From assembly GCF_001618865.1 (NCBI RefSeq), contig NZ_CP015136.1:5119001-5183000 (forward strand): a DNA stretch of 64,000 nucleotides. The letters are read 5' to 3'. Source of the DNA: Luteitalea pratensis. GTDB lineage: Bacteria; Acidobacteriota; Vicinamibacteria; Vicinamibacterales; Vicinamibacteraceae. Of this stretch, positions 42,842 to 51,519 are shown in pieces. The translations under genes and the position numbers were made by a program. Position 1 is the stretch's first letter. Each line of letters opens with the position of its first letter. The notes beneath the pieces are model-generated. The model did no database searches. It had not been told where the DNA came from and worked only from the letters and a program-made list of their open reading frames with translations.

Positions 42842-44362
42842 ATGAGCAGAAACGCCAAACGGGCATCGTGTCGCGTGGTGCTTGCCGCAGTTGCGCTGCT
42901 GGCGGGGGCCTCGAGTGCCCATGCCATCGCGAGTTCGCCAGCGCCGGCGCAGGTCGGCTTGAACACGCTCACCGGCATCGTTTCGAATGCGCAGGGAGCG
43001 GCCTTGCCGGGCGCCACGGTCACGGCTACCAACACGGCGACCAACGTGACCTACACGGGGGTGACCACCGACGCCGGGGCCTACACCATCACGGGCCTGG
43101 CGGTGGGGAACTACACGGTCCGCTTCGAGCTGGCCGGGTTCAAGTCGGTCCAGTCCACCTTCGATCTGGCGGCCGGACAAACGGCGCGCGTGGACGCGAA
43201 GCTGGAGGGACAGGATCCGGCGCCGAAGCCCGGCCCGAAGCCGTCGCTCGAGATCTACGGCTTCACGATGCTGGACATCGGCTACAACTTCAATCAGATC
43301 AACCCGAACTGGTCCGACACGATGCGCGTGACCAGGCTGCCGGCCTTCGAGAACGAGTTCGGCAAGGACGGCAGCACGTTTGCCGGCGTGCGTCAGTCGC
43401 GCCTCGGCGTGCGCAGTTCGACGCACACCCCGCTCGGCGAGTTGAAGACCCAGTTCGAGTTCGAGCTGTTCGGCACCGGCGTCGATGAGGGCCAGACGAC
43501 GTTCCGGCTGCGGCATGCCTACGGTGAACTCGGCGCGTTCGGCGCCGGCCAGTACTGGAGCCCGTTCATGGACATCGACGTCTTTCCCAACTCGCTCGAG
43601 TACTGGGGGCCGACGGGCATGGTGTTCTTCCGCAACGTCCAGGTCCGCTGGATGCCCATCAAGGGCGAATTCGACAAGCTCACCATTGCCCTCGAGCGGC
43701 CCGGCGCGAGCGCGGACCAGGGCGTCTACGCCGACCGCATCGAGCTCGAAGGCGTAACTGGCCGCTTCCCGCTGCCCGACGTGTCCGGTGAGTTCCGCAA
43801 GGGCGGCAAGTGGGGCTACGTCGAGGCCGCCGGCATTCTCCGCCAGATGAAGTGGGACGACATGAACGACGACGAGTTCGACTTCTCCGGCAGCGAGACC
43901 GGCTGGGGGATCAACCTGTCGTCCAACCTGAAGGTCACCGACCACGACGTCGTCCGCATGCAGTTCGCGTTCGGCGAAGGCATCCAGAACTACATGAACG
44001 ATGCGCCGGTGGACGTTGGCATCGTCAACAACTTCTCCAACCCGCGGTCGCCGATTGTCGGCAAGGCGCTGCCGATCGTCGGCGTGGTCGCGTTCCTCGA
44101 TCACACGTGGAACGACAAGTTCAGCACCGCGATCGGCTACTCGCAGACCGACATCGACAACAGCGAGGCGCAGTCGCCCGATGCCTACCACCGCGGCAAG
44201 TACGCGCTCGGCAACCTGCTCTACACGCCCGTGCCCAACGTGATGATCGGCGGCGAACTGCAGTGGGGGGAGCGGGAGAACTTCGCCGACGGCTTCAAGA
44301 GCGACGGCTTCAAGGTCCAGTTCTCGTTCAAGTACAACTTCTCGGCAAAAATCGGAGGCTGA
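42842..44362 (+). CDS. outer-membrane porin with carboxypeptidase-regulatory-like domain
   Basis: The 506-aa product has a signal peptide (about 1-29), a beta-sandwich regulatory-like domain (about 38-125, with LTGIVSNAQGAALPGATVTA), a proline linker, and a C-terminal barrel. The barrel resembles DcaP-type trimeric porins (SLEIYGFTMLDIGYNF, then SRLGVRSSTHTPLGELKTQF). It should let small substrates into the periplasm for its enzyme neighbours. AAGGAG lies 6 nt before the ATG at 42842. Confidence 0.82.
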   Translation: MSRNAKRASCRVVLAAVALLAGASSAHAIASSPAPAQVGLNTLTGIVSNAQGAALPGATVTATNTATNVTYTGVTTDAGAYTITGLAVGNYTVRFELAGFKSVQSTFDLAAGQTARVDAKLEGQDPAPKPGPKPSLEIYGFTMLDIGYNFNQINPNWSDTMRVTRLPAFENEFGKDGSTFAGVRQSRLGVRSSTHTPLGELKTQFEFELFGTGVDEGQTTFRLRHAYGELGAFGAGQYWSPFMDIDVFPNSLEYWGPTGMVFFRNVQVRWMPIKGEFDKLTIALERPGASADQGVYADRIELEGVTGRFPLPDVSGEFRKGGKWGYVEAAGILRQMKWDDMNDDEFDFSGSETGWGINLSSNLKVTDHDVVRMQFAFGEGIQNYMNDAPVDVGIVNNFSNPRSPIVGKALPIVGVVAFLDHTWNDKFSTAIGYSQTDIDNSEAQSPDAYHRGKYALGNLLYTPVPNVMIGGELQWGERENFADGFKSDGFKVQFSFKYNFSAKIGG

Positions 44363-44363
44363 T

Positions 44364-45410
44364 GTGACTCTTCCCCGCTACACGCAGATCGGGCTGCTGG
44401 CCGTCACGGTCGGCACGCTCGCGTTCACCGGCCCGGCGCTACGGGCGCAGGCGCCCGTGCCCGCCAACATCCAGGCGGCCGTCGATGCGGCCTTCGCCAA
44501 GTACAAGGGGCTCAAGGAAGGCAAGAACGCCGACTACATCCCGGCGCTCGCGAAGGTCGATCCGAACCTGTTCGGCATTGCGGTCGTGACCGCGGATGGC
44601 AAGGTCTACTCGGCGGGCGACCTGAAGACCGAGGTATCGATCCAGTCGATCTCGAAGGTCTTCACCATGGCCCAGGTGATCCAGGAGCAGGGCATGGACT
44701 CCATCGCCAAGCGCATCGGCGTCGACGCGACCGGCGCCCGGTTCAATTCGATCATCGCCATCGAGGGTGTGCGCACCGTCGTCGGCACGGGCGCCCCCGA
44801 GATGAACCCGCTGGTGAACCCCGGCGCGATCTCGGCCACGAGCATGGTCACCGGTGCGAGCAAGGACGATGTCTGGAACAAGATCATCGGCATCCACAAT
44901 GACTTCGCCGGACGGTCGCTGACCGTGCTCCAGGACGTGTACAAGTCGGAGGCCGACACCAACCAGCGCAACCAGGCCATCGGCGCGCTGATGTTCGCCT
45001 ACGGCTACATCAAGACCGACTGGCAGCAGGCCGTCGACCTCTACACCAAGCAGTGCTCGATCGGCGTCAACGCCAAGGACCTGGCGACGATGGCCGCGAC
45101 GCTCGCGTTCGGCGGCAAGAATCCGGTCACGAACAAGCAGGTGATGGATCCGGCCAAGGTGCCGGGCGTGCTCGCGGTGATGGCGACGGCCGGCCTGTAC
45201 GACGACTCGGGCAAGTGGCTCTACCGCACCGGCCTGCCCGGCAAGAGCGGTGTGGGTGGCGGGCTGATCGCGGTCTCCCCCGGGAAGTTCGGCATTGCCG
45301 TCGTGTCGCCGCCGCTTGACGACGCCGGCAACAGCGTGCGGGCGCAGAACGCGATCGCCGACATCTCCAACGCGTTGCACGGCAACCCGCTGTCATCGCC
45401 GCCGAAGTAG
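44364..45410 (+). CDS. glsA: exported glutaminase
   Basis: A 348-aa glutaminase of the serine-dependent beta-lactamase-like fold, converting glutamine to glutamate and ammonia. The catalytic pair is in SIQSISKVF (Ser95, Lys98), and MNPLVNPGAI and the C-terminal GVGGGLIAVSPGKFGIAVVS are conserved. An N-terminal signal peptide (about 1-28, ending ALRAQ) places it in the periplasm, unlike typical cytoplasmic GlsA. The GTG start follows GGAGG and overlaps closely with the porin stop. Confidence 0.9.
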   Translation: MTLPRYTQIGLLAVTVGTLAFTGPALRAQAPVPANIQAAVDAAFAKYKGLKEGKNADYIPALAKVDPNLFGIAVVTADGKVYSAGDLKTEVSIQSISKVFTMAQVIQEQGMDSIAKRIGVDATGARFNSIIAIEGVRTVVGTGAPEMNPLVNPGAISATSMVTGASKDDVWNKIIGIHNDFAGRSLTVLQDVYKSEADTNQRNQAIGALMFAYGYIKTDWQQAVDLYTKQCSIGVNAKDLATMAATLAFGGKNPVTNKQVMDPAKVPGVLAVMATAGLYDDSGKWLYRTGLPGKSGVGGGLIAVSPGKFGIAVVSPPLDDAGNSVRAQNAIADISNALHGNPLSSPPK

Positions 45411-45762
45411 CGGTGCGACGGCCTCCTGGCCTCAACGGCCGCCGGAGCAAGCTGGAGGCGCAGACGATGATCGTCTGCGCCTCCAGCTTCCTCGTGAATT
45501 TCCGAGCCCGAGTGGCCGACTGCTGATCGGTGACGCCCGCGGGCGAGCACCCCGCCGAGTGCAGCTTCGACGCAACTACTCGGGCGGCAGTGCCGTGAGC
45601 CCACCGCCGAGTTTGTCGAGGTAGGTCTCGATATTGGCGTGACGCAACCCCGTGGCCTTCACGACGCGCTGGAGCAGCCCCCTCGGCTGGCGGGACATGT
45701 CTTCGGCAAATCGCACCGGCTCCTCGTGGATGCGACGTGTGGCCGAGCGGCGAGCGAGACGG
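45411..45762. other. glsA downstream region with palindrome and possible gene remnant
   Basis: Besides the palindrome at 45449-45489, the minus strand from about 45762 to 45576 reads as a plausible protein tail (RGLLQRVVKATGLRHANIET, ending ALPPE) in a frame different from the ABM gene upstream. It could be the shifted C-terminus of that gene or a remnant. I cannot decide which. Confidence 0.4.
45449..45489. terminator. perfect 20-bp inverted repeat, possible bidirectional terminator
   Basis: Arms 45449-45468 and 45470-45489 are exact reverse complements with a single base between, giving a very stable stem 38 nt after the glsA stop. No T-tract follows, so intrinsic termination is not certain. 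Confidence 0.55.
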
Positions 45763-46131
45763 TCAACGAAAGCCGTGACGACTGGCGCCGGCCTCGCCGT
45801 CCTGCCGCGCCTCGCCGACGTAGTCGAAGCCACGGACGCGGCCGTCGACGGCCACCTCGAACCGCGGCGGTTCGATGGCCGTCTCGAGCAGACCGGCAAG
45901 GGTCGCGAAGCGTCGAGACTGGACATGGCGGCGGAGACTCGGTTCCGAGTCCCACACTTCGCGCAGCCGCAGCGTGACGGGATCACCCATTTCGGTCGCA
46001 AGTGAACAGGTCAGGCACCCCCGCTCGCGACGACTGGCGTTCACCACGCTCTGCACTGCCACTCCCACCGCCGAGGCCTGCTGCGGGAGCACATTCCATT
46101 CGACGCGCAGTTCCACTGGCATTGGAGGCAT
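45763..46131 (-). CDS. antibiotic biosynthesis monooxygenase (ABM) domain protein
   Basis: The 122-aa product has one ferredoxin-like ABM domain (about 3-95): ELRVEWNVLPQQASAVGVAV, then RGCLTCSLATEM and LREVWDSEPSLRRHVQSRRF. Such small dimeric proteins act as quinol or heme-related monooxygenases, or are of unknown use. I chose the start near MPPMPVEL; the frame is open upstream but Arg-rich. The C-terminal 25 residues do not look conserved. Confidence 0.72.
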   Translation of the reverse strand: MPPMPVELRVEWNVLPQQASAVGVAVQSVVNASRRERGCLTCSLATEMGDPVTLRLREVWDSEPSLRRHVQSRRFATLAGLLETAIEPPRFEVAVDGRVRGFDYVGEARQDGEAGASRHGFR

Positions 46132-46458
46132 GCGAGTCACCGACGGCGTGCCACGTGTTGCGGGGTGGGGCCCTCCGCACGGGTCGCCTTTGGACCAAGG
46201 CAGAGCACGTCCCGTGCCGGGGTGCCAGGCGCCCGGCCACCCGGCGGACTGTGTCGATTCTGTGGCAATTTCGCGGGTGGGTCTCGAGGCCACCGGACGA
46301 GCGCCTCCGCGCCGTCGGAGGCGCTCCATGAAGAGGGAGGGACGAGGCTGGGACGACCGCGCTGACCGGTCGCGTCTCGGCCGTATGCAGTTTCCGCGTT
46401 CCCGGAAGGCGGTGATTCAGCTAGCATGCCGGCATCTCCAACAAGGACGAGGAGTCGC
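46132..46458. other. divergent intergenic region with a hairpin
   Basis: This 327-nt region between the ABM gene and the propeller gene contains a stem of 11-bp arms GAGCGCCTCCG / CGGAGGCGCTC (46299-46326) with a 6-nt loop. TAGCAT at 46425-46430 could be a -10 for the plus-strand gene. I see no coding sequence. Confidence 0.55.
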
Positions 46459-48639
46459 ATGCGCACGCGCCTGACCTTCCTGCTGTTCTCCGGGGCCTGT
46501 ACGGCCCTGCTGGCGTTCACGTCGCTGGCCCCACGCATGGTCGCGGGGGTGTCCGCTTTCCAGGGGACCGGCGGCGAGGTCGCCATGGATGCCGACGACA
46601 TCGCCGGTGTGGTGACCGGGCCGAAGGGTCCGGAGGCCGGCGTGTGGGTGATTGCCGAGACCACGGGCCTGCCCACAAAATTCTCGCGCACGGTCGTCAC
46701 CGACGATCGGGGCCGGTACCTCGTTCCCGATCTGCCCAAGGCCAGTTATCAGGTGTGGGTGCGCGGCTATGGGCTCGTGGACTCGCCCAAGACGACGGCG
46801 ACGCCCGGAACCCGCCTGGCCCTCAAGGCGGTGCCCGCGCCCGACGCGAAGGCCGCCGCGCACTACTACCCTGCCGCGTACTGGTACTCGCTGCTCAAGG
46901 TGCCCGGCAAGGAGGAGTTCCCGGGTACTGGGGCGAGCGGCAACGGCATCCTGCCGGCAATCACCACGCAGCAGCAGTACCTCCGGGTGGTGAAGTCGGG
47001 AGGCTGCACGGCGTGCCACCAGTTGGGCACGATCGGCACCCGTGAGATCCCGGCCAACCTCGGCAAGTTCAACTCGTCGCTCGATGCCTGGCAGCGCCGC
47101 ATCGCCTCGGGGCAGGCCGGCGCCCAGATGGTGGGCACGGTCAACCAGGTCGGGATGCGGATGTTCACGGAATTCGCCGACTGGACCGACCGCATCAAGG
47201 CCGGCGAAGTGCCGCCGGCGCCGCCGCGCCCGCAGGGACTCGAGCGCAACGTCGTGATCACGCAGTGGGACTGGGCCGACCCCAAGCACTACCTGCACGA
47301 CGAGGTCTCCACCGACAGGCGCAACCCCCGGGTGAACGCCAACGGCCCCCTGTACGGCGCGCTCGAGTTGAGTGCCGACTACGTCCCCGTGCTCGACCCG
47401 ACGACGCACACGCCGAGCCGTATTCCCTTGACCGTGCGTGACCCGGCGACGCCGGCCACCTCGCCCGACATGGCGCAGCCCTCGCCCTACTGGGGCAGCG
47501 AGGTGCTCTGGACGAGCAAGAACAACGTCCACAACCCGATGCTGGACCACCAGGGCCGACTGTGGCTAACCTCGGCCGTGCGCCCGTTCGACAACCCGGA
47601 GTACTGCAAGGCCGGCTCGGATCACCCATCGGCAAAGGTGTTTCCGCTCGCACGGTCGAGCCGGCACTTGCAGATGTACGACCCGAAGACCAAGAAGCTG
47701 ACCCACATCAGCACCTGCTTCGGGACGCACCACCTCGCGTTTGCCGAGGACGCCAACAACACGCTCTGGACCAGCGGCGGTGGGCAGGTGGTGGGCTGGC
47801 TGAACACGAAGATGTTCGAGGAGACCGGCGACGAGGCGAAGTCCCAGGGCTGGACTGCCCTGATCATCGACACCAACGGCAACGGCAAGCGTGATGCATA
47901 CGTCGAGCCGAACGAGCCCCTCGACCCGGCCAAGGACAAGCGCTACAACGGCGCGTTCTACTCGGTGCAACCGGCGCCCGACGGCTCGATCTGGGGCTCG
48001 GTGCTCGGCTACCCCGGCGCAGCCGTGCGCCTCGTGCCTGGGAGCAATCCGCCGGAGACGACACTCGTGGAGGTGTACGAGCCGCCGTTCCAGGATGCCG
48101 ACCCGAAGAAGCAAGGCTTCTCGCCGCGCGGCATGGACGTCGATCGCAATGGCGTCGTCTGGGCGGCGCTCGCGAGCGGCCACATGGCGAGTTTCGATCG
48201 CCGCAAGTGCAAGGCGCCGCTGAACGGGCCGAAGGCGACCGGCCAGCACTGCCCCGAGGGCTGGACCCTCTACGCCGAGCCGGCCCCGCAGATGAAGGGC
48301 GTGACCGATGGTGGCAGCGCCGAGGCGAGCTATTACACCTGGGTCGACTGGTTCGACACGCTCGGCCTGGGCCCCAACACGCCGATCAACACCGGCAACG
48401 CGTCGGAAGGCCTGCTGGCGCTCAAGGACGGCAAGTGGGTCGTGCTGCGCGTGCCATACCCGCTCGGCTATTACACGAAGTGGATGGACGGACGCATCGA
48501 CGACCCGAATGCCGGCTGGAAGGGCCGCGGGCTGTGGTCCACGGTGAGCACCCGGGCGCCGTTCCACATGGAAGGCGGCAAGGGCACCTCGAGCAAGGTC
48601 CTGCACTTCCAGTTGCGGCCCGATCCGCTGGCAAAATGA
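46459..48639 (+). CDS. exported carboxypeptidase-regulatory / heme-motif / beta-propeller protein
   Basis: The 726-aa product has a signal peptide (about 1-35), a carboxypeptidase-regulatory-like domain (about 47-125), a c-type heme motif CTACH (183-187), and a long C-terminal region of beta-propeller repeats (LDHQGRLWLTSAV, AEDANNTLWTSGGG, PAPDGSIWGSVLG, DVDRNGVVWAAL), similar to streptogramin-lyase-type propellers. It looks like a periplasmic redox or binding protein. AAGGACGAGGAG precedes the ATG. The DinB gene overlaps its stop. Confidence 0.82.
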   Translation: MRTRLTFLLFSGACTALLAFTSLAPRMVAGVSAFQGTGGEVAMDADDIAGVVTGPKGPEAGVWVIAETTGLPTKFSRTVVTDDRGRYLVPDLPKASYQVWVRGYGLVDSPKTTATPGTRLALKAVPAPDAKAAAHYYPAAYWYSLLKVPGKEEFPGTGASGNGILPAITTQQQYLRVVKSGGCTACHQLGTIGTREIPANLGKFNSSLDAWQRRIASGQAGAQMVGTVNQVGMRMFTEFADWTDRIKAGEVPPAPPRPQGLERNVVITQWDWADPKHYLHDEVSTDRRNPRVNANGPLYGALELSADYVPVLDPTTHTPSRIPLTVRDPATPATSPDMAQPSPYWGSEVLWTSKNNVHNPMLDHQGRLWLTSAVRPFDNPEYCKAGSDHPSAKVFPLARSSRHLQMYDPKTKKLTHISTCFGTHHLAFAEDANNTLWTSGGGQVVGWLNTKMFEETGDEAKSQGWTALIIDTNGNGKRDAYVEPNEPLDPAKDKRYNGAFYSVQPAPDGSIWGSVLGYPGAAVRLVPGSNPPETTLVEVYEPPFQDADPKKQGFSPRGMDVDRNGVVWAALASGHMASFDRRKCKAPLNGPKATGQHCPEGWTLYAEPAPQMKGVTDGGSAEASYYTWVDWFDTLGLGPNTPINTGNASEGLLALKDGKWVVLRVPYPLGYYTKWMDGRIDDPNAGWKGRGLWSTVSTRAPFHMEGGKGTSSKVLHFQLRPDPLAK

Positions 48640-49118
48640 GCGGAGCCAATCCAGTTGCGCAGGCTCTCGTCGAGACATGGGCGATCGGGGCCCGCATCAC
48701 GCGCTACCTGCTCGACGGCATTCCCGCCGCGGCCCTGGACGCCGCGCCGGCCGGGAAGGGACGCACGGTCCGCGACCTGTTCGCGCACCTGCACGACGTG
48801 CGGCTGATGTGGCTGAAGGCCGCACGTCCGGACCTGATGGAGGGGCTGGCGAAGGTCGGATCCGGCAGCACGGTCGATCACGCGGCCCTGGCGACGGCAC
48901 TCGACGCATCGGCCGCGGCGCTGGCGGTGTTGGTCGCCGACAGCGCCGCCGGGGACGGACGCGTCAAGGGCTTCAAGCCACACGTCACGGCCTTCGTCGG
49001 CTATCTGCTGTCGCACGAGGCGCACCATCGCGGCCAGGTCGCGCTGGCCGCGCGCCTCGCCGGCCTCCCGCTCGACAAGAAGGTGTCCTATGGAATGTGG
49101 GAATGGGGCGTGCGGTAA
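48636..49118 (+). CDS. DinB family protein
   Basis: A 160-aa four-helix DinB-like protein. The three-His metal site is suggested by LFAHLHDVR (near residue 50) and SHEAHHRGQ (near residue 128). DinB-like proteins are metal-dependent, often thiol-related transferases of the YfiT/BstA group; substrate unknown. It is translationally coupled to the propeller gene by ATGA. Confidence 0.85.
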   Translation: MSGANPVAQALVETWAIGARITRYLLDGIPAAALDAAPAGKGRTVRDLFAHLHDVRLMWLKAARPDLMEGLAKVGSGSTVDHAALATALDASAAALAVLVADSAAGDGRVKGFKPHVTAFVGYLLSHEAHHRGQVALAARLAGLPLDKKVSYGMWEWGVR

Positions 49119-49180
49119 GACCACGACGAACGCAGAACGTCGAACGCTAAACGTCCGCGCCTTTCCCCTTTGCCCTTCAA

Positions 49181-49228
49181 CGTTCGGCGTTCAGCGTTCA
49201 GCGTTCGGCGTTCGGCGTTCGGCGTTCG
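49181..49228. repeat. heptamer array CGTTCGG / CGTTCAG
   Basis: Seven units of CGTTCGG or CGTTCAG end just before the convergent DUF1080 remnant's stop codon. Confidence 0.93.
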
Positions 49229-49231
49229 TCA

Positions 49232-49818
49232 CTACCTGATCACTGTGATTTCCCTGAACAACACTGTCTGCGGCTCATGGTGGTTCTGGATGCCGATGTA
49301 ACCGGCGTCGGGCCGGCGTCCGCGCACGGGTTCGTATGAGTGCTCGCGCAACTCGATTTCCATCGTGTTCCACTCGCCCACCGGCTTCTGCGGCTTCGCC
49401 ATCGCCGGACGCATCGAGTAGATGGCGCCAGTCGTGTGCCACGAGGTCCCGAACTGCTTCTGGTGCTCGCTGAGCACGTAGTTGGCGGGGAAATTCTCGA
49501 GAATCTGGATTTCGTAGCCGCTGTGCACGGCCTGCCAGGGGTCGGCCGGCGGCGCCGGAATGCGGACGAAGATCCCCGAGTTGTCGTCCACCGTGGTCGT
49601 CCGGTAGACGACGCGGATTACGCAGTCGCCGAAGCGCTCGCCAGCGTAGTACAGCAACCCGATGCCGCCCACCGTCTTGAGCAGGCCGTTCTCGACCACG
49701 ACGCTCCCCGGGCCGACGTGAGTCCAGCCGGTAAGGTCCTTGGGGGCGTCTCTTCGGCGCGCGCTGCTCCGGTGCAGGCGAGCAGGCCGAGGGCCATCAC
49801 CGCGGTTCGCATGGCCAC
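49232..49818 (-). pseudogene. frameshifted DUF1080 (3-keto-disaccharide hydrolase-like) gene
   Basis: ATG at 49818 opens a signal peptide (MAMRTAVMALGLLACTGAA, then RAEET). The frame then fails at a CCCCC run near 49742. The next frame picks up KDLTGWTHVGPGSVVVENG and continues through NSGIFVRIPAPPADP, SGYEIQILENF and IGIQNH to the end, the normal DUF1080 LamG-like domain. The usual GFVSLFDG lead before KDLTGW is also missing. One indel in the homopolymer would explain the shift. Confidence 0.75.
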
Positions 49819-49883
49819 ACTCTACCAAAGCGAGCGCGTGGAGTTCGTTCGCCGTATTTCGTCTTTCGTGTTCAGTGTTCAAT

Positions 49884-49920
49884 CGGGAACCGGGAATCGG
49901 GAACCGGGAACCGGGGACGT
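49884..49920. repeat. heptamer array GGGAACC / GGGAATC
   Basis: About four units of GGGAACC or GGGAATC, related in form to the GGGTACC arrays. Confidence 0.85.
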
Positions 49921-49940
49921 GTTCCGGGCTCCGTAAGAAC

Positions 49941-50012
49941 GTAGGCGTTAGGCGTTAGACGTCAAGCGTCAAGCGTCAAGCGTCAAGCGTCAAGCGTCAA
50001 GCGTTAGACGTT
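49941..50012. repeat. heptamer array TAGGCGT then CAAGCGT
   Basis: Two to three GTTAGGC units, about six TCAAGCG units and a final GTTAGACG. It ends 35 nt before a TACCCT hexamer. Confidence 0.93.
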
Positions 50013-50046
50013 CATTCGACCATGGTCGACTTGCCCGGTAGCGGAG

Positions 50047-50052
50047 TACCCT
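50047..50052 (+). promoter_or_regulatory. -10-like TACCCT, possible leaderless promoter
   Basis: TACCCT is followed by 5 nt and the ATG at 50058; no Shine-Dalgarno lies between. The spacing is one shorter than in the other cases. Confidence 0.35.
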
Positions 50053-50057
50053 CCACG

Positions 50058-51341
50058 ATGCCGCCTATGTGCCATCCGCTGCGTTCGACGACGTTGGCCG
50101 CCGTGCCTCTCGGGGGTTCGGCCTTCGGCCTCTGTGCCGCCAGCCTGCTGGTAGCATCCGCCGTCCTCACCGCGCAGCCGGCGTCGGACGAGCCGGCGCC
50201 GACTGTCACCGCCTCCAAGGTGCTGACGGCCGCACAGCTCAAGGGCGCGCACCACCAGGTCGCCGCTGCCGTCTCCACGCCCGGCTTCTTCCACGAATTC
50301 ACGGTTACGTCGGAATACGGGACCTTCAAGGCGGTGGGACGGCTCGAACTCGATCGCGTGGTTCGCGAGATCAACGGGATCCACGAGCTGAGCCAGGTCT
50401 CGAAGTCGGACATCTTCATCGAGGCTGCCGGCCAGTCGCTGGTCAACGTCGGCAAGGGCGCCGCCAACGCCGTCGTCAATCCAGTCGACACCGCGAAGGG
50501 CGTCGGCGGCGGGCTCAAGCGGATGGGCACGAACCTCGGGCGGCGCAGCAAGCGCGCCGCCGACGAAGCCCTCGACGAGGACCCTGAACTCTCGGAAGAG
50601 GAGAAGGCGGCCCAGGGCAGCGGCACGACCAATGCGGCCTACGGGGTGCTCGGGGTCAACAGCGCGGTGCGCAGATGGGCAGCCAAGGTCGGGGTCGATC
50701 CCTACACCACCAACTCCACCTTGAAATCCGCGCTCGAGGGCGTCGCCAAGGTCGACGCCGCGGGCAGCTTGACCACCAAGTTCGTCGTGCCCATCCCACC
50801 GCTCGTCGGCTCGGCCGCCACGGTCGGCAACCTGGTGTGGACGACCGATCCGGAGTCGCTTCGCAAGATGAACGAAGGGCGAGCCAAGGCGCTCGGGGTG
50901 TCGGACACCGCCGCAAAGGCGTTCTTCCTGAACAATCGCCTGACCCTGACCATGCAGACGCGAGTGCTGGCGGCGCTGGACGCGGTGAAACCCGCGAACG
51001 CGGCCGACTACATCACGACGATCACCGGCGCAACCAGCGTGCGAGAGGCGCTGTTCTTCGTGCACAGCGTGGAGATGTTGCAGGCACTGCATACGAAGAG
51101 TCCGGTCAAGTCGATCCTCACCGACTCGAAGGCGCTGGTGGCGGTCACGTCGGCAAAGGCGGGTGTGGTCCTGCTGCCTGTGGACTGGCTTCGCGAGACG
51201 AAGTCGGCCGTCGCCACCATGACCGAAATCTCGGCGCGCGCCAAGCGCGAACTCGGCGCCACATCGCTTCGCGTCGAGACCGAAGCCACGGTGACGCCAC
51301 GGGCCAGGGCCGCGTTCGCGGCGGCGGGGTGGACGTTCTAA
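50058..51341 (+). CDS. exported protein of unknown function
   Basis: A 427-aa protein with a signal peptide (hydrophobic about 18-38, ending LTAQP). I do not recognise a domain. Visible features are a glycine/asparagine-rich helix (GKGAANAVVNPVDTAKGVGG near residue 130), a highly charged segment (RRSKRAADEALDEDPELSEE) and a long mostly helical C-terminal half. The stop codon TAA is the first part of the repeat that follows. I chose the ATG at 50058 because of the signal peptide and the nearby TACCCT. Confidence 0.7.
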   Translation: MPPMCHPLRSTTLAAVPLGGSAFGLCAASLLVASAVLTAQPASDEPAPTVTASKVLTAAQLKGAHHQVAAAVSTPGFFHEFTVTSEYGTFKAVGRLELDRVVREINGIHELSQVSKSDIFIEAAGQSLVNVGKGAANAVVNPVDTAKGVGGGLKRMGTNLGRRSKRAADEALDEDPELSEEEKAAQGSGTTNAAYGVLGVNSAVRRWAAKVGVDPYTTNSTLKSALEGVAKVDAAGSLTTKFVVPIPPLVGSAATVGNLVWTTDPESLRKMNEGRAKALGVSDTAAKAFFLNNRLTLTMQTRVLAALDAVKPANAADYITTITGATSVREALFFVHSVEMLQALHTKSPVKSILTDSKALVAVTSAKAGVVLLPVDWLRETKSAVATMTEISARAKRELGATSLRVETEATVTPRARAAFAAAGWTF

Positions 51342-51507
51342 CGCCTGACGCTTAACGCTTAACGCCTAATTCGTGCCTGATACTTGATGTCTCAGGTCTC
51401 AGGTCTCAGGTCTCAAGTCTGTCTCAAGCCTCCAAGCCTCAAGCCTCAAGCCTCAAGCCTCAAGCCTCAAGAAAGACCTGAGACCTGAGACCTGAGACCT
51501 GAGACTG
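51339..51507. repeat. large heptamer cluster with inverted blocks
   Basis: CGCTTAA-type units (51342-51368), TCAGGTC units (51389-51419), CAAGCCT units (51423-51471) and GACCTGA units (51475-51506). The TCAGGTC and GACCTGA blocks are reverse complements and could form a long hairpin. The array fills the gap between convergent genes. Confidence 0.93.
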
Positions 51508-51519
51508 AAAACCCGCGAT

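Noticed and set aside
45576-46001. 141-aa minus-strand gene overlapping the ABM gene
   Set aside because: Its N-terminal two thirds are an Arg/Ser-rich shadow of the ABM gene. Only the tail looks protein-like, so I list it as a possible remnant.
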